Source: an uncultured Clostridia bacterium (GTDB lineage: Bacteria; Bacillota; Clostridia; Oscillospirales; Acutalibacteraceae). From it: a stretch of DNA of 64,000 nucleotides. Positions 41,863 through 51,380 of the stretch are shown piece after piece. The position numbers and the translations under genes are program-made. Under the pieces are notes generated by a model. That model made no database searches and had not been told where the DNA came from. It saw only the letters and a program-made list of their open reading frames with translations. How positions within the stretch are numbered: the stretch's first letter is position 1; each line of letters starts with the position of its first letter. The DNA is taken from the NCBI GenBank assembly GCA_937880805.1, contig CALGRR010000067.1, positions 16,033 to 80,032 of the forward strand, in the 5' to 3' direction.

Positions 41863-42882
41863 ATGACGTCTTTTCTTTTAACGATTAAAAATATTTTTCA
41901 CGGCTTTGTTGCCGCCGCTATGCTTATTCCCATAATGCTTACAATGGGAAATGCGGGCGACCCCGACACTCCCGTTGAAGCATACCCCGAATCTGATAAT
42001 CCGTATATAACGGAATATCTTGACCCCGATATTTCGGCTCACCGTTCGGGTGCGGGCATTGCTCCGCAGAATACCCTTATGGCATTTGAAAATATCATTG
42101 AGCAGGCTGATGTGCTCGGCGTTGATACCTTTGAATTTGATGTTCAGGTAACGGCTGACGGCGAGCTCGTTCTTAACCATAACCTCACATATGATGACAC
42201 AACAAATGCTGTTGAAGCCTTCGGCAGAGAGAATGTTGCGGTTTCTTCAATAACGCTTGAAGAGGCTCAGGTGCTTAATCTCGGCGAAAACTTCAAGGTC
42301 AACGGCGAGTATCCCTACAGAGGCTTGAGAGGGGAGGATATTCCCTATAACTTAAGGGTTGTTACCTGCGGAGAGATAATTGATTATATTGAGAAAAACA
42401 GCAACGGAAAAGAATATAATTATGTTATCGAAATAAAGAGCATAGGCTCAAACGGCAAAAAGGCGGTTGATGAGCTTTATTCGGTGATAACGGAGCGAAA
42501 TCTGCAAAACAGAGTTATCTGGTCAACCTTTGCTCCCGATGTTTCAGGCTATATGAAAAAGAATTATCCCGAAATTTCACGCACCGCCGATGCAATAGAG
42601 GCAGTTCAGTTCTATTTCTATTTCAGAATGGATTGGGAGCTTTCCGATGTGAGCCCGTCCTATGTTGCTTTGCAGATACCTTACGGCTCAAGTGCGTTTG
42701 ATAATCTTATCAATCTCGGCACGAGAGAGATGATAAACTATGCTCATTCAAACAATATTGCACTTCAGTATTGGACCATAAACAGCGAGGAAGAGGTTAA
42801 AACCCTGACCCTCAACGGAGCCGACTGCATAATGACCGATTACCCGCAGATGGCTTATGAAACGGTAAAATCCTGCAAGTGA
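41863..42882 (+). CDS. Membrane-anchored glycerophosphodiester phosphodiesterase
   Basis: A 339-aa protein with an uncleaved or cleaved N-terminal hydrophobic segment (residues 5-28, FHGFVAAAMLIPIMLTM) and a GDPD barrel: ISAHRSGAGIAPQNTLMAF, TFEFDVQVTADGELVLNHN, YVIEIKS and ADCIMTDYP. It would cleave glycerophosphodiesters outside the membrane, giving a free alcohol and glycerol 3-phosphate. It differs from the cytoplasmic GDPD near 12 kb. It lies 17 bp after the lipoprotein gene. Confidence 0.85.
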   Translation: MTSFLLTIKNIFHGFVAAAMLIPIMLTMGNAGDPDTPVEAYPESDNPYITEYLDPDISAHRSGAGIAPQNTLMAFENIIEQADVLGVDTFEFDVQVTADGELVLNHNLTYDDTTNAVEAFGRENVAVSSITLEEAQVLNLGENFKVNGEYPYRGLRGEDIPYNLRVVTCGEIIDYIEKNSNGKEYNYVIEIKSIGSNGKKAVDELYSVITERNLQNRVIWSTFAPDVSGYMKKNYPEISRTADAIEAVQFYFYFRMDWELSDVSPSYVALQIPYGSSAFDNLINLGTREMINYAHSNNIALQYWTINSEEEVKTLTLNGADCIMTDYPQMAYETVKSCK

Positions 42883-42896
42883 TTTGGAGTGAAAAA

Positions 42897-43559
42897 ATGA
42901 ATAAATATTTATCGGTGTCGCTGATGTGTGCTGATTTAACAAATCTGAAGGCGGCGGTTGAGGAGCTTGAAAAAGCGGGTGTTGATTATCTTCATATTGA
43001 TATTATGGACGGCAGCTTTGTGCCGAATATAACGCTCGGATTTGATTTTGTTAATGCTGTTAAAGCAATAACAAAAATTCCACTTGACGTTCATATGATG
43101 GTGAATGAGCCCTCAAGATTTATTGACAGAATGAATCTTGATGAAAATGATTACATCTGTGTTCATTATGAATCGGAAAACCATCTTCAGCGAACGCTTT
43201 CACAAATAAAACAAAAGGGCTGCAAAACGGGCATTGCAATAAATCCGCAAACACCGCCTGAAAGCCTGCAGTATCTTACCGGATATATTGATATGGTTCT
43301 TGTTATGACTGTCAGCCCCGGATTTGCGGGTCAGAAGATTTTTGAGGGTGCACAGCGTAAAACTCTGCGGATGCGTGAACTTCTCAATGAATGGGGCTGC
43401 GATAATGTTCCCATAGAGGTTGACGGAAATATCAGCCCCGAAAACGGCAGAAAGCTCAGCAAATGCGGAGCAGATATTTTTGTTCTCGGTACAAGCAGTT
43501 TGTTTATCAAGAATAAGGATATGAAGCAGTCTGCTAAAGAATTCAGAGAGATTATATAG
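42897..43559 (+). CDS. Ribulose-phosphate 3-epimerase family protein
   Basis: A 220-aa TIM-barrel epimerase. Metal ligands lie in HIDIMDGSFVPN and DVHMMV, the catalytic Asp in PIEVDGN and the phosphate-binding loop in VLGTSSLF, with VMTVSPGFAGQ in between. The generic reaction is D-ribulose 5-phosphate to D-xylulose 5-phosphate; here, in a glycan operon, an allulose- or other ketose-6-phosphate epimerase is also plausible. GGAGTGA precedes the ATG at 42897; an in-frame ATG six codons earlier lacks a site. Confidence 0.9.
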   Translation: MNKYLSVSLMCADLTNLKAAVEELEKAGVDYLHIDIMDGSFVPNITLGFDFVNAVKAITKIPLDVHMMVNEPSRFIDRMNLDENDYICVHYESENHLQRTLSQIKQKGCKTGIAINPQTPPESLQYLTGYIDMVLVMTVSPGFAGQKIFEGAQRKTLRMRELLNEWGCDNVPIEVDGNISPENGRKLSKCGADIFVLGTSSLFIKNKDMKQSAKEFREII

Positions 43560-43566
43560 GTGTTAT

Positions 43567-44481
43567 ATGTATAAAGATATTCGTGCCGCTGTTATGGGCA
43601 GCATAAATATGGATATTATTCTTAATATGGAAAAAGTTCCCGAAGTCGGCGAGAATGTTCTTGGAACAAATTACGGCTATGCAAACGGCGGAAAAGGTGC
43701 CAATCAGGCAATCGGTCTTGCCCGCCTCGGAGCAAAAACAAAGCTTATCGGTAAGGTTGCCGATGATGCAAACGGCAGAAAGCTGCTCGAAAATCTCCAT
43801 AAAAACGGTGTTGATGTTTCGTTGGTTTCTCTTAACGGAACACAAACGGGTCTTGCCGCAATTCTTCTTGACGGAGAGGGCAGAAACCGCATTGTTGTTT
43901 ATGAGGGTGCCAATGCCGAAATTGATGCCGATGAAGCGGCAAAAAGTATTGATGATGAGCTTGACCTTCTGCTTGTTCAGTTTGAAACAAGAGAAGATGT
44001 TGTTATAAAATGCGTTAACAAAGCGATTGAAAAGAATATAACAACCGTTATCGATTGCGGACCTGCAAAAGCTTTTGCTCTTGAAAAAATGCAGGGAGCA
44101 ACAATTATTACTCCGAACGAAAGTGAAACCAAAGCATTAACGGGTGTTTTTCCGGAAAACGAAGAAACAATTCTTTCTGCTTCAAAAATTCTTCTTGAAA
44201 GAAGCAAGGCAAAATTTGCGGTTCTTAAGCTCGGAGAAAGAGGCTGTTCTGTCTGGGACGGAAAGGATTTTGAATTAATCCCCGCATATCCGAGCAAGGT
44301 TGTTGATACAACGGCGGCGGGGGATTGCTTTACTGCGGCAATGGCTCTTGAATTCATTCGCAGCGGCAATATTATTTCCGCTTGCGAAATCGGAAACAGA
44401 GCAGGCAGCTTTGCGGTAAGCCGTATGGGTGCCGAAGCATCTATGCCGACTGCCGCAGAGATAATGAAAACAGATTTTTAA
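43567..44481 (+). CDS. rbsK: Ribokinase-type PfkB sugar kinase
   Basis: A 304-aa PfkB kinase: GSINMDIILNMEKVPEVGEN, the Gly-rich YANGGKGANQAIGLARLG, GPAKAF, and the anion hole with catalytic Asp DTTAAGDCFTAAMALEF. These match ribokinase more than fructokinase. It starts 7 bp after the epimerase, and the two would form a sugar phosphorylation and isomerisation pair for the pentose or hexose freed by the operon. Exact sugar unproven. Confidence 0.85.
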   Translation: MYKDIRAAVMGSINMDIILNMEKVPEVGENVLGTNYGYANGGKGANQAIGLARLGAKTKLIGKVADDANGRKLLENLHKNGVDVSLVSLNGTQTGLAAILLDGEGRNRIVVYEGANAEIDADEAAKSIDDELDLLLVQFETREDVVIKCVNKAIEKNITTVIDCGPAKAFALEKMQGATIITPNESETKALTGVFPENEETILSASKILLERSKAKFAVLKLGERGCSVWDGKDFELIPAYPSKVVDTTAAGDCFTAAMALEFIRSGNIISACEIGNRAGSFAVSRMGAEASMPTAAEIMKTDF

Positions 44482-44493
44482 GGATGTGAAATA

Positions 44494-46737
44494 ATGCGAA
44501 ATGCTGAATATGTAGACCCTATGATTGGCACGGTGGGTGATGAGCAGGCTGAAAGCTGCCACGGCGGCGGAAAAACTCATCCGGGTGCCTGCTACCCCGG
44601 CGGAATGGTTCAGTTTTCACCCGATACCGTAACGGGGGGAGATAACGGAACGGGCTATAACTATTGCCACAACACAATCGAAGGCTTCAGCGTTAATCAT
44701 ATGAGTGGCATCGGTTGGTACGGCGATTTGGGCAACCTTCAGATTATGCCCGTTATCGGCGATACTGATTTGCGAAGCGGAAGCAATGCCGAAATTCCGT
44801 TTGTTAAAGGAAAAAGAGGCTGGAAATCCGAGTTTTCCCACGAAAAGGAATGTGCAAAAGCAGGCTATTATTCCGTTCATCTTGAAAGATACGGAATCTT
44901 TGCGGAAACCACAGTTTCCGAGCACACGGGAATGCTTAGGGTTACCTATCCGCAGAATGAAGATGCAAGGCTTATTTTTAATTTTTCAAGAAGAATAGGC
45001 GGTCACGCTGACTTTGAAGAAGTGAAAATAATAAGCAACACAAGAATTGAAGGCTGCATCCGTTGCACACCCGCAGGCGGCGGCTTCGGAAGGGGCGGCG
45101 GCAATATCTCATATAACCTTCATTTTGTTTGCGAGTTATCGCACCCTGCAAAGGAATTAAGATTCTTCTCGAACGAAGAATTTGTTGAAAACAAAACAGA
45201 GTACAGCCACGAGGATGTTGGCTTGCTTGCTTATTTCGGCACGGAATTAAATGAGCCTCTGATTGTTAAATGCGGTTTATCATATGTTGATATTGAAGGT
45301 GCACGCAATAATTTTGCGGCTGAATGCAAAAATCTCGGCTTTGACGAAATGGCTGAAAATACACTTGACGAGTGGGAAAAGGTTTTTGGCGGTGTTGATG
45401 TGCAGGGCAGCGATGAAACAGATAAAAAAATATTCTACACCTGCCTTTATCACACGCTTTTAGATCCGAGAACCTCTGCCGATGCAGACGGCAGATTTGT
45501 TCTTAACGGAAATATCCTTCGTAATACCGATTATAAGCACAGAACAGTTTTCAGCGGCTGGGATGTATACAGAAGCGAATTCCCTCTTTTAACGCTTATC
45601 AGACCCGATATTGTTAACGATGATGTTAATTCACTTCTGAAAATTGCACAGCAGAACAATTCATCTTTTCCCCGTTGGGAGCTTCTGGGCATTGATGCGG
45701 GTTGTATGGTCGGTGACCCGGGATTGATTGTTGTTGCCGATGCATATGTTAAAGGAATAAGAAATTTTGACTGCGAAAAGGCATATGATATTGCTAAAGC
45801 ATCGAGCGTTTGTGCAGAAACTCTTTACGGCAAAAAATTCAACACCATAAGACCCGTTTGCAAGCAATATACAGAGAAAACGTATGTTCCCAAAAAGCTG
45901 AGCGATACACTTGAATATCTGCTTGCAGACTACACAATGTTCAGATTTGCCGAGGCAATGGGCAAAAAGGAAGATGCCGAGTTTTTCCTTAACCGTGCAA
46001 AGAAATATAAGGAAAACTTCAAGCCGAAGCTCGGCTTTATGGCACCGAGAAACAAGCTCGGCGGATTTATGCTGGTTATAAGAAACGGTTATGATGATGA
46101 CGGCTGCGTTGAAAGCAACATTCTTCAGCAATCCTGGTTTGTTCCTTATGATGTGAAGGGCTTAAGCAGACTTTTCGGCGAAAAGAGAACGGTTGAACTG
46201 CTTGAAAGCTTTTTTGAAAAAGCAGATCTTTCGGCTCTGTGGAATGATGATTATAACCATTCAAACGAGCCTTGCCACAATATTACCCATTATTTCAGTA
46301 TGCTTGGTCTTCCGCACAGAACGCAGTATTGGACAAGACGGGTTCAGAAGGAGGCATACAGAACGGGTGCATTCGGCTTCTGCGGCAACGAGGATGTCGG
46401 TCAGCTTTCTGCGTGGTATGTTTTGTCCGCATTCGGCTTTGCACAGCTTTGCCCGGGCTACAAAGCATATTTTGTGAACACTCCGCTTTTCAAAAAAGCA
46501 AAGATTAAGCTTGACCCCGAATATCATTCGTGCTCGGTTGACGGCTTCTTTGAAGTTGAATGCGATAAAGACCCGCTTGAATATCCCTATATCAGCAAAA
46601 TGTGTCTTAACGGCACTGAGCTTTCAAGACCTTATCTCACATATGAAGAAATAACGGCGGGCGGAAAACTCTTCTTTGAGCTTTCAAAAGAACCTTGCCC
46701 TGATTTCGGCAGGGAAGTTCCCGAATCGTTTATGTAA
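44494..46737 (+). CDS. Glycoside hydrolase family 92 (alpha-mannosidase-like)
   Basis: A 747-aa enzyme. The family opening YVDPMIGT, the block GGGKTHPGACYPGGMVQFSPDT, GYNYCHNTIEGFSVNHMSG and the C-terminal catalytic GNEDVGQLSAWYVLSAFGF are all there; NHMSG and GNEDxGQ are hallmarks of calcium-dependent exo-alpha-mannosidases of GH92. The HE/KTHPG block differs slightly from the HTFPGA consensus. No signal peptide: it would act in the cytoplasm on imported mannosides, such as fragments of N-glycans. It is the last of the seven-gene operon, and a terminator follows. Confidence 0.93.
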   Translation: MRNAEYVDPMIGTVGDEQAESCHGGGKTHPGACYPGGMVQFSPDTVTGGDNGTGYNYCHNTIEGFSVNHMSGIGWYGDLGNLQIMPVIGDTDLRSGSNAEIPFVKGKRGWKSEFSHEKECAKAGYYSVHLERYGIFAETTVSEHTGMLRVTYPQNEDARLIFNFSRRIGGHADFEEVKIISNTRIEGCIRCTPAGGGFGRGGGNISYNLHFVCELSHPAKELRFFSNEEFVENKTEYSHEDVGLLAYFGTELNEPLIVKCGLSYVDIEGARNNFAAECKNLGFDEMAENTLDEWEKVFGGVDVQGSDETDKKIFYTCLYHTLLDPRTSADADGRFVLNGNILRNTDYKHRTVFSGWDVYRSEFPLLTLIRPDIVNDDVNSLLKIAQQNNSSFPRWELLGIDAGCMVGDPGLIVVADAYVKGIRNFDCEKAYDIAKASSVCAETLYGKKFNTIRPVCKQYTEKTYVPKKLSDTLEYLLADYTMFRFAEAMGKKEDAEFFLNRAKKYKENFKPKLGFMAPRNKLGGFMLVIRNGYDDDGCVESNILQQSWFVPYDVKGLSRLFGEKRTVELLESFFEKADLSALWNDDYNHSNEPCHNITHYFSMLGLPHRTQYWTRRVQKEAYRTGAFGFCGNEDVGQLSAWYVLSAFGFAQLCPGYKAYFVNTPLFKKAKIKLDPEYHSCSVDGFFEVECDKDPLEYPYISKMCLNGTELSRPYLTYEEITAGGKLFFELSKEPCPDFGREVPESFM

Positions 46738-46741
46738 TAAT

Positions 46742-46780
46742 AAAACCGGATTCCGAGAAATCGGAGTCCAGTTTTGAAAT
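46742..46780 (+). terminator. Terminator of the glycan operon
   Basis: Stem AAAACCGGATTCCGA (46742-46756) with TCGGAGTCCAGTTTT (46761-46775), one mismatch and one G-U pair. Confidence 0.7.
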
Positions 46781-46854
46781 TAAAGGAATAAAACAAATAA
46801 TATTGCATAAATTAATATTGAAAAGAAAAATTATACTTTTTTATCATCAAAGTA

Positions 46855-46882
46855 TTGACTTTTTTGAAAATGTGTGTATAAT
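46855..46882 (+). promoter_or_regulatory. Promoter of initiator tRNA
   Basis: TTGACT (46855-46860), 16-bp spacer, TATAAT (46877-46882), 25 bp before the tRNA. Confidence 0.8.
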
Positions 46883-46907
46883 TAATAAAGCACTCAAGAA
46901 AATATAT

Positions 46908-46983
<76 letters not shown>

Positions 46984-46988
46984 AAAAA

Positions 46989-47018
46989 ATCCCAAGTCGT
47001 TTGGCTTGGGATATTTTA
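46989..47018 (+). terminator. Terminator-like hairpin after tRNA-fMet
   Basis: Stem ATCCCAAG (46989-46996) with CTTGGGAT (47005-47012), followed by ATTTTACTTT. It stands between the tRNA and the next gene, which has no other visible promoter. Confidence 0.65.
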
Positions 47019-47043
47019 CTTTATACGGTAAAGGATGAATAAA

Positions 47044-49257
47044 ATGTTTTTTGCCAATGAATTTATCTGCTTTGCAGAGAATGCAGATGCCGTTAAAGCA
47101 GCAAAGATTTTCAGCACAGAAATTATCCAAAGACTCGGCAAAGCGCCTTCTGTAACCGATAATGAAAGCGAAGCAAATATCATTTTTAAAGTGAACACAG
47201 ATATTTGCCGTGACGGCTATGAAATCTCGTGTGACGAAAAAAAGGCTGTTTTTTATGCGAGAGGCATAAGAGGTTTTGTTTTTGCCGTGGGAATGTTTCT
47301 TCGTAAGATTATTGCCTTTGAAAACGGAATAAAACTTGTTGAAAATATTTCGGGCTCATTTGCTCCCGATAAAGCAATCAGAGGTCATCAGATTGGCTAC
47401 AGAACAACTCCCAACACCTATGACGCGTGGAGCTATGAAGATTATTACCGCTATTATCTCGATATGATGTTCTTCGGCACCAACACCGTTGAGCATATTC
47501 CATATGAAAACGGAGTTTCAAACAGAAACAGACTGATGAAATATGATGAGGAAGAGTTCCTTGTTAAAGCATCTGAAATGGCTGACGAGCTCGACCTTGA
47601 TGTTTCGCTCTGGCATCCCAACAATGACGGTGAAACCGTTGAGCAGGCTGTTGAACGCAGAAGAAAGCTTTATTCAACCATTCCCAGACTCAACGTTGTT
47701 TTCCCCCCGGGAGGCGACCCCGGTGAATTTCCGCCCGATGAATTAATTCTACGATGCACGGAAATTTCAAAAGCACTCAAAAAAGAGCATCCCTACGGTC
47801 AGATGTGGCCTTCGGCACAGCAGCCCCATTCATTTCCTGATTGGGGAGAGCGTTTCATTGCTGAAATGGAGGAGCTTCCCGAAGAGATTGACGGCGTTAT
47901 AACGGGCCCCAACAAAGCCTTTGAGCTTGATGAGCTGCGCAGACGCCTGCCTTCAAAATACCCCATAAGACTTTATCCCGATATAACCCATAATTTAAGG
48001 TGCGAATATCCCGTTCATTTTGATAAAGACGATTGGCATTTTGCCCTTGCGGCTGGCTTGAGCCGTGAATGCACAAATCCCAGACCCCGTGAATACCGCC
48101 ATATCCACCGTCTGACCCGCCGTTATGTTGTGGGATCGGTAAGCTATTCCGAAGGGGTAAGCGATGATGTTAATAAAATGGTCTGGGCGGATATGGATTA
48201 TTTCCCCGACTGTGATTTAAACGAAACTCTGCTTGATTATTGCAGACTGTTTTTCTTCGGTGCCGATGCACAAAAACTGGCAGACGGCATATTGATGCTG
48301 GAGCTTAACTGGCAATGCGACCCCGCTGAAAATCCCTGCATCGATAAAACACTTGAGCTTTTCAAAAGTGTTGGAGAAGAATATCCCGATTTACATAATA
48401 ACTGGCGTTATCTTCAGCTTCTTATGCGTGCCGAATGTGATTGGGTGTTAAAGCACAGAAGACTTTTTGAGCTTGATTTGATTAAGAAAGCAAAGAAAGA
48501 AATAATAAGCGGAAATCTTATTTCTGCAAAAGAAATACTGAGCACCGATTTCTGCTATGAGTATAAGGCAGTCAGAAGCCATATAAGCGAGCTTGCACAA
48601 AAGCTTTTTGATATTATCGGTATGCAGCTTGATATTGAGAATTACTGTGCAAACAACTGGGAGAGGGGAGCAATTCTTGAAACGATTGACCTTCCCGTTA
48701 CTGACCGCTGCTGGCTTCTTAACCGACTTGATTATTCACAGAATGCGGATAATCCCGCAGAATTTATGAAAAAAGTCATAAACAGAAACAAGGTTGCTGC
48801 TGATGAATATTATTTCTCGGTTGCCGAAAACGGACTTGACGAATGCGGCGTTTCGCAAACGGGCGAGGTCTATATGAACATTCAGGCAGACAGACCCAAT
48901 GTAAATAACGGAACAATGCCCGTTTGTATGTTCAAGGTTTATGATAATCTGACCTTCAGATGCAAAATCGGAGGCCTTACTGCAGAAAGCGATTATAAGC
49001 TTACCGTTACATATGCAAGCAAAAAGAACGGCACAAAGAAACACAAGGTAACGGTAAACGGCTTTGTGATTTATGAGGGCAAGCAGTTCGGCAATGAAAC
49101 AAATGAAGATTATGACCGCGAAATGCTGGCACCCGGATTTGAAACAGCAAGCGTTATAATCCCTCACAATATGATTGTTAACGGATGCATTGAGCTTGAG
49201 CTCAGTGAGCCCACAATGGGTGTTATGTTCAGCGAATTCAGAATAACCAAAGCATAG
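47044..49257 (+). CDS. Glycosidase-like protein of uncertain family
   Basis: A 737-aa cytoplasmic protein. The first ~110 residues resemble the GH20b/GH67-type N-domain that precedes a TIM barrel in hexosaminidases and glucuronidases (IIFKVNTDICRDGYEISCDE, YARGIRGFVFAVGMFLRKI). The middle has a barrel-like run of motifs (RGHQIGYRTTPNTYDAW, YRYYLDMMFFGTNTVEHIPYEN, DVSLWHPNNDGETVEQAV), and the end a beta-sandwich. AAAGGATGA precedes the ATG at 47044 better than an ATG three codons earlier. No family can be assigned with confidence; it may belong with the preceding glycan operon by function. Confidence 0.7.
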   Translation: MFFANEFICFAENADAVKAAKIFSTEIIQRLGKAPSVTDNESEANIIFKVNTDICRDGYEISCDEKKAVFYARGIRGFVFAVGMFLRKIIAFENGIKLVENISGSFAPDKAIRGHQIGYRTTPNTYDAWSYEDYYRYYLDMMFFGTNTVEHIPYENGVSNRNRLMKYDEEEFLVKASEMADELDLDVSLWHPNNDGETVEQAVERRRKLYSTIPRLNVVFPPGGDPGEFPPDELILRCTEISKALKKEHPYGQMWPSAQQPHSFPDWGERFIAEMEELPEEIDGVITGPNKAFELDELRRRLPSKYPIRLYPDITHNLRCEYPVHFDKDDWHFALAAGLSRECTNPRPREYRHIHRLTRRYVVGSVSYSEGVSDDVNKMVWADMDYFPDCDLNETLLDYCRLFFFGADAQKLADGILMLELNWQCDPAENPCIDKTLELFKSVGEEYPDLHNNWRYLQLLMRAECDWVLKHRRLFELDLIKKAKKEIISGNLISAKEILSTDFCYEYKAVRSHISELAQKLFDIIGMQLDIENYCANNWERGAILETIDLPVTDRCWLLNRLDYSQNADNPAEFMKKVINRNKVAADEYYFSVAENGLDECGVSQTGEVYMNIQADRPNVNNGTMPVCMFKVYDNLTFRCKIGGLTAESDYKLTVTYASKKNGTKKHKVTVNGFVIYEGKQFGNETNEDYDREMLAPGFETASVIIPHNMIVNGCIELELSEPTMGVMFSEFRITKA

Positions 49258-49288
49258 ATCTTATAGTCAATTTACACACAAATCTGCA

Positions 49289-49316
49289 TTGCTTTTTGTT
49301 GAAAAAGCAAAATTTT
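49289..49316 (+). terminator. A/T-rich terminator
   Basis: Stem TTGCTTTTT (49289-49297) with GAAAAAGCAA (49301-49310), loop GTT, then AATTTT. Confidence 0.55.
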
Positions 49317-49393
49317 CAAAATGTATTTCCAATATTAAAAAATAGTGCTAATATATGATTAAAACTATTTGTTTATTAAACAGGAGGAAGAAA

Positions 49394-51331
49394 ATGAAAA
49401 AGTTTATTGCCATTATTCTTGCGGCAGCACTTCTTGTGTCTTTTGCAGTTATCCCTGCAAGTGCACAGCAAACAACCCCCAAAACTGTTGCGGAGGAAGC
49501 AAATGATATGGAAAGTGCATTCGCAGAGGACACAAACAGCCTTGTTGTTTTTGTAACCGGCATCGGTCAGAGCTATTCTTATCTTTTTGATGAGAGCTAT
49601 GTTCAGGAGGGTGCTTTTGAAAAAGGCACACTTCAGGATTTTGAGAATTACGCACCCCTTATTGCTCAGGGTAAGTATAATTCAAGATGGAACCTTTTCA
49701 ACAGCTTTGATGAGGCGTTCTCGGATAAGGGAACGATTTTCACTCTTGTTGGTGCTGTTCTTGAGCTTCTTACATCTTCGGTTATCAGATTCAATATCAT
49801 TGACCAGGCAAAGGTAGACAGACTTGTAAGAGATCTTTTCCGCTTCAATCTTGTTGGTGAAGACGGTAACGGCAATCCCAGAGTTGTTACTCCCAGATAC
49901 ACAATGCCCGTTTCGGAATTCCCCGGAGTTACCGATGAAAACGGTAATTTTGAAAGCGAAGCAAAGAACCGTTTCTATTCTTCAATTCCCTGCAAGGAAA
50001 TTGCACTCGAAAAATTCGGCGAAAACTATGAAGATTATCTTTATGTTTTCAATTACAATGCATTTTCATACACCTCAAAGAATGTTGAGGCTCTTCACGA
50101 ATTTGTTGAAACAATCGTTGCCGATAACAAGGTCGGAGCAAAGGATATAGTTCTTGTTCCTATGAGTATGGGTGCTTCGGTTGTTACGGCTTATATGGAT
50201 AAATATCCCACCGTTGCCCAGAACCACATCAGAAGAGTAGTCAGCATTGTTGGTGCGTGGGACGGAAGCGACGTTGTTGCAGACCTTCTTATGCGTAGAT
50301 ATTGCGAAGATTCGGCAGACCTTTTCTATAACGGTCTTCTTTCTGACCTTATCGGCGAGCCCTGGGGTTATGTTGTGAATATCGCACTCCGTCTTTTCCC
50401 CAAGCATATTTTAAGAGGCTTTGTTGATATGGCTCTCGGTGCAATCGCAACGGAGCTCTTCTGTGCAACTCCCTCACTTTGCAATCTTATTCCCACAGAT
50501 AAATATGAAGAGATTTCTCCGCTTATCAAATCATCGGTTGTAAAGGCGGAGGCAGACAGTTTCCAGCAGGCAAAAAAACGCCTTAACACAACAATGTCAA
50601 ACCTTGAAGCAGAGGGCGTAACCTTCTCGTTCATTTCGGGCTACGGTCTTCCCTTCGGTGCAATAACATCCGATTATTCCGCATTCGGATTTATGGAGAG
50701 TGCACCTCTCACAAACTCCGACGAAATCATCAATATTGATTCAACTGCACCCGGCACATCGTTTGTTACTGCAGGCACACGCTTTGAGGATACCGAGGGC
50801 AGAGAGCTTTCACCCGACGGTTCAATCGATATTTCAACAACCTACCGCAAGGATTCCTCGTGGTTCTTCTATCAGCAGAAGCACGAGCTTGAATATAACA
50901 ACACCGCCATTGCACTTGCACTTGAGCTTGCAACCGGCAATGTAAAGACCGTTGCAGACTGCGATAATCTTGAAGAAGACGGATATTATTTCCCGCAGTT
51001 CAACGGTGCAAGAAACCTCAAGGATTATAAGAGAAGCTACATTCCAGACCTTGAGAGATATTGCAATGAAACGGGCTATGTTCTCACAGAAGAGCAGAAA
51101 GCCGTTCTTGCTAAAGCAGAAAAAATGGCACAGAACACCGTAAATAATCCAGAAACAGATGATGCTGTTCTTGCAGAGGTTCACGCAATGCTTGTTGAAA
51201 TCGGAGTTTACGGGGCAGAGGAAGAACCCGGTTTCTTTGATAAGGCACTCAACACCGTTCTTAAAGGCGCAAACGATATTACATATAAGATTTTCGGTGC
51301 AAAGGGCTTCCTTGATTTCTTCAGAAAATAA
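49394..51331 (+). CDS. Secreted alpha/beta-hydrolase-like protein
   Basis: A 645-aa exported protein. A signal peptide (MKKFIAIILAAALLVSFAVIPASAQQ) precedes a fold that starts with VVFVTGIGQSYSY, the oxyanion-type loop of lipases, and has PMSMGASVVTAYMDKYP, in which the usual GxSxG elbow is PMSMG with Ser as likely nucleophile. A later GSIDISTTY/EFNNT region might hold the His. It ends in a hydrophobic tail EPGFFDKALNTVLKGAND ... FGAKGFLDFFRK like the tail of the BspA-like protein. GGAGGAAG precedes the ATG at 49394. Substrate and partner unknown. Confidence 0.72.
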   Translation: MKKFIAIILAAALLVSFAVIPASAQQTTPKTVAEEANDMESAFAEDTNSLVVFVTGIGQSYSYLFDESYVQEGAFEKGTLQDFENYAPLIAQGKYNSRWNLFNSFDEAFSDKGTIFTLVGAVLELLTSSVIRFNIIDQAKVDRLVRDLFRFNLVGEDGNGNPRVVTPRYTMPVSEFPGVTDENGNFESEAKNRFYSSIPCKEIALEKFGENYEDYLYVFNYNAFSYTSKNVEALHEFVETIVADNKVGAKDIVLVPMSMGASVVTAYMDKYPTVAQNHIRRVVSIVGAWDGSDVVADLLMRRYCEDSADLFYNGLLSDLIGEPWGYVVNIALRLFPKHILRGFVDMALGAIATELFCATPSLCNLIPTDKYEEISPLIKSSVVKAEADSFQQAKKRLNTTMSNLEAEGVTFSFISGYGLPFGAITSDYSAFGFMESAPLTNSDEIINIDSTAPGTSFVTAGTRFEDTEGRELSPDGSIDISTTYRKDSSWFFYQQKHELEYNNTAIALALELATGNVKTVADCDNLEEDGYYFPQFNGARNLKDYKRSYIPDLERYCNETGYVLTEEQKAVLAKAEKMAQNTVNNPETDDAVLAEVHAMLVEIGVYGAEEEPGFFDKALNTVLKGANDITYKIFGAKGFLDFFRK

Positions 51332-51344
51332 TAAATAAAATTTC

Positions 51345-51372
51345 AAGGGCTTATCCGTTCGGATAAGCCCTT
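51345..51372. terminator. Terminator between convergent genes
   Basis: Perfect 12-bp stem AAGGGCTTATCC with its complement around a GTTC tetraloop. The leftward exit GAAATTTTATTT is T-rich, the rightward one less so. Confidence 0.8.
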
Positions 51373-51380
51373 AACTATTG

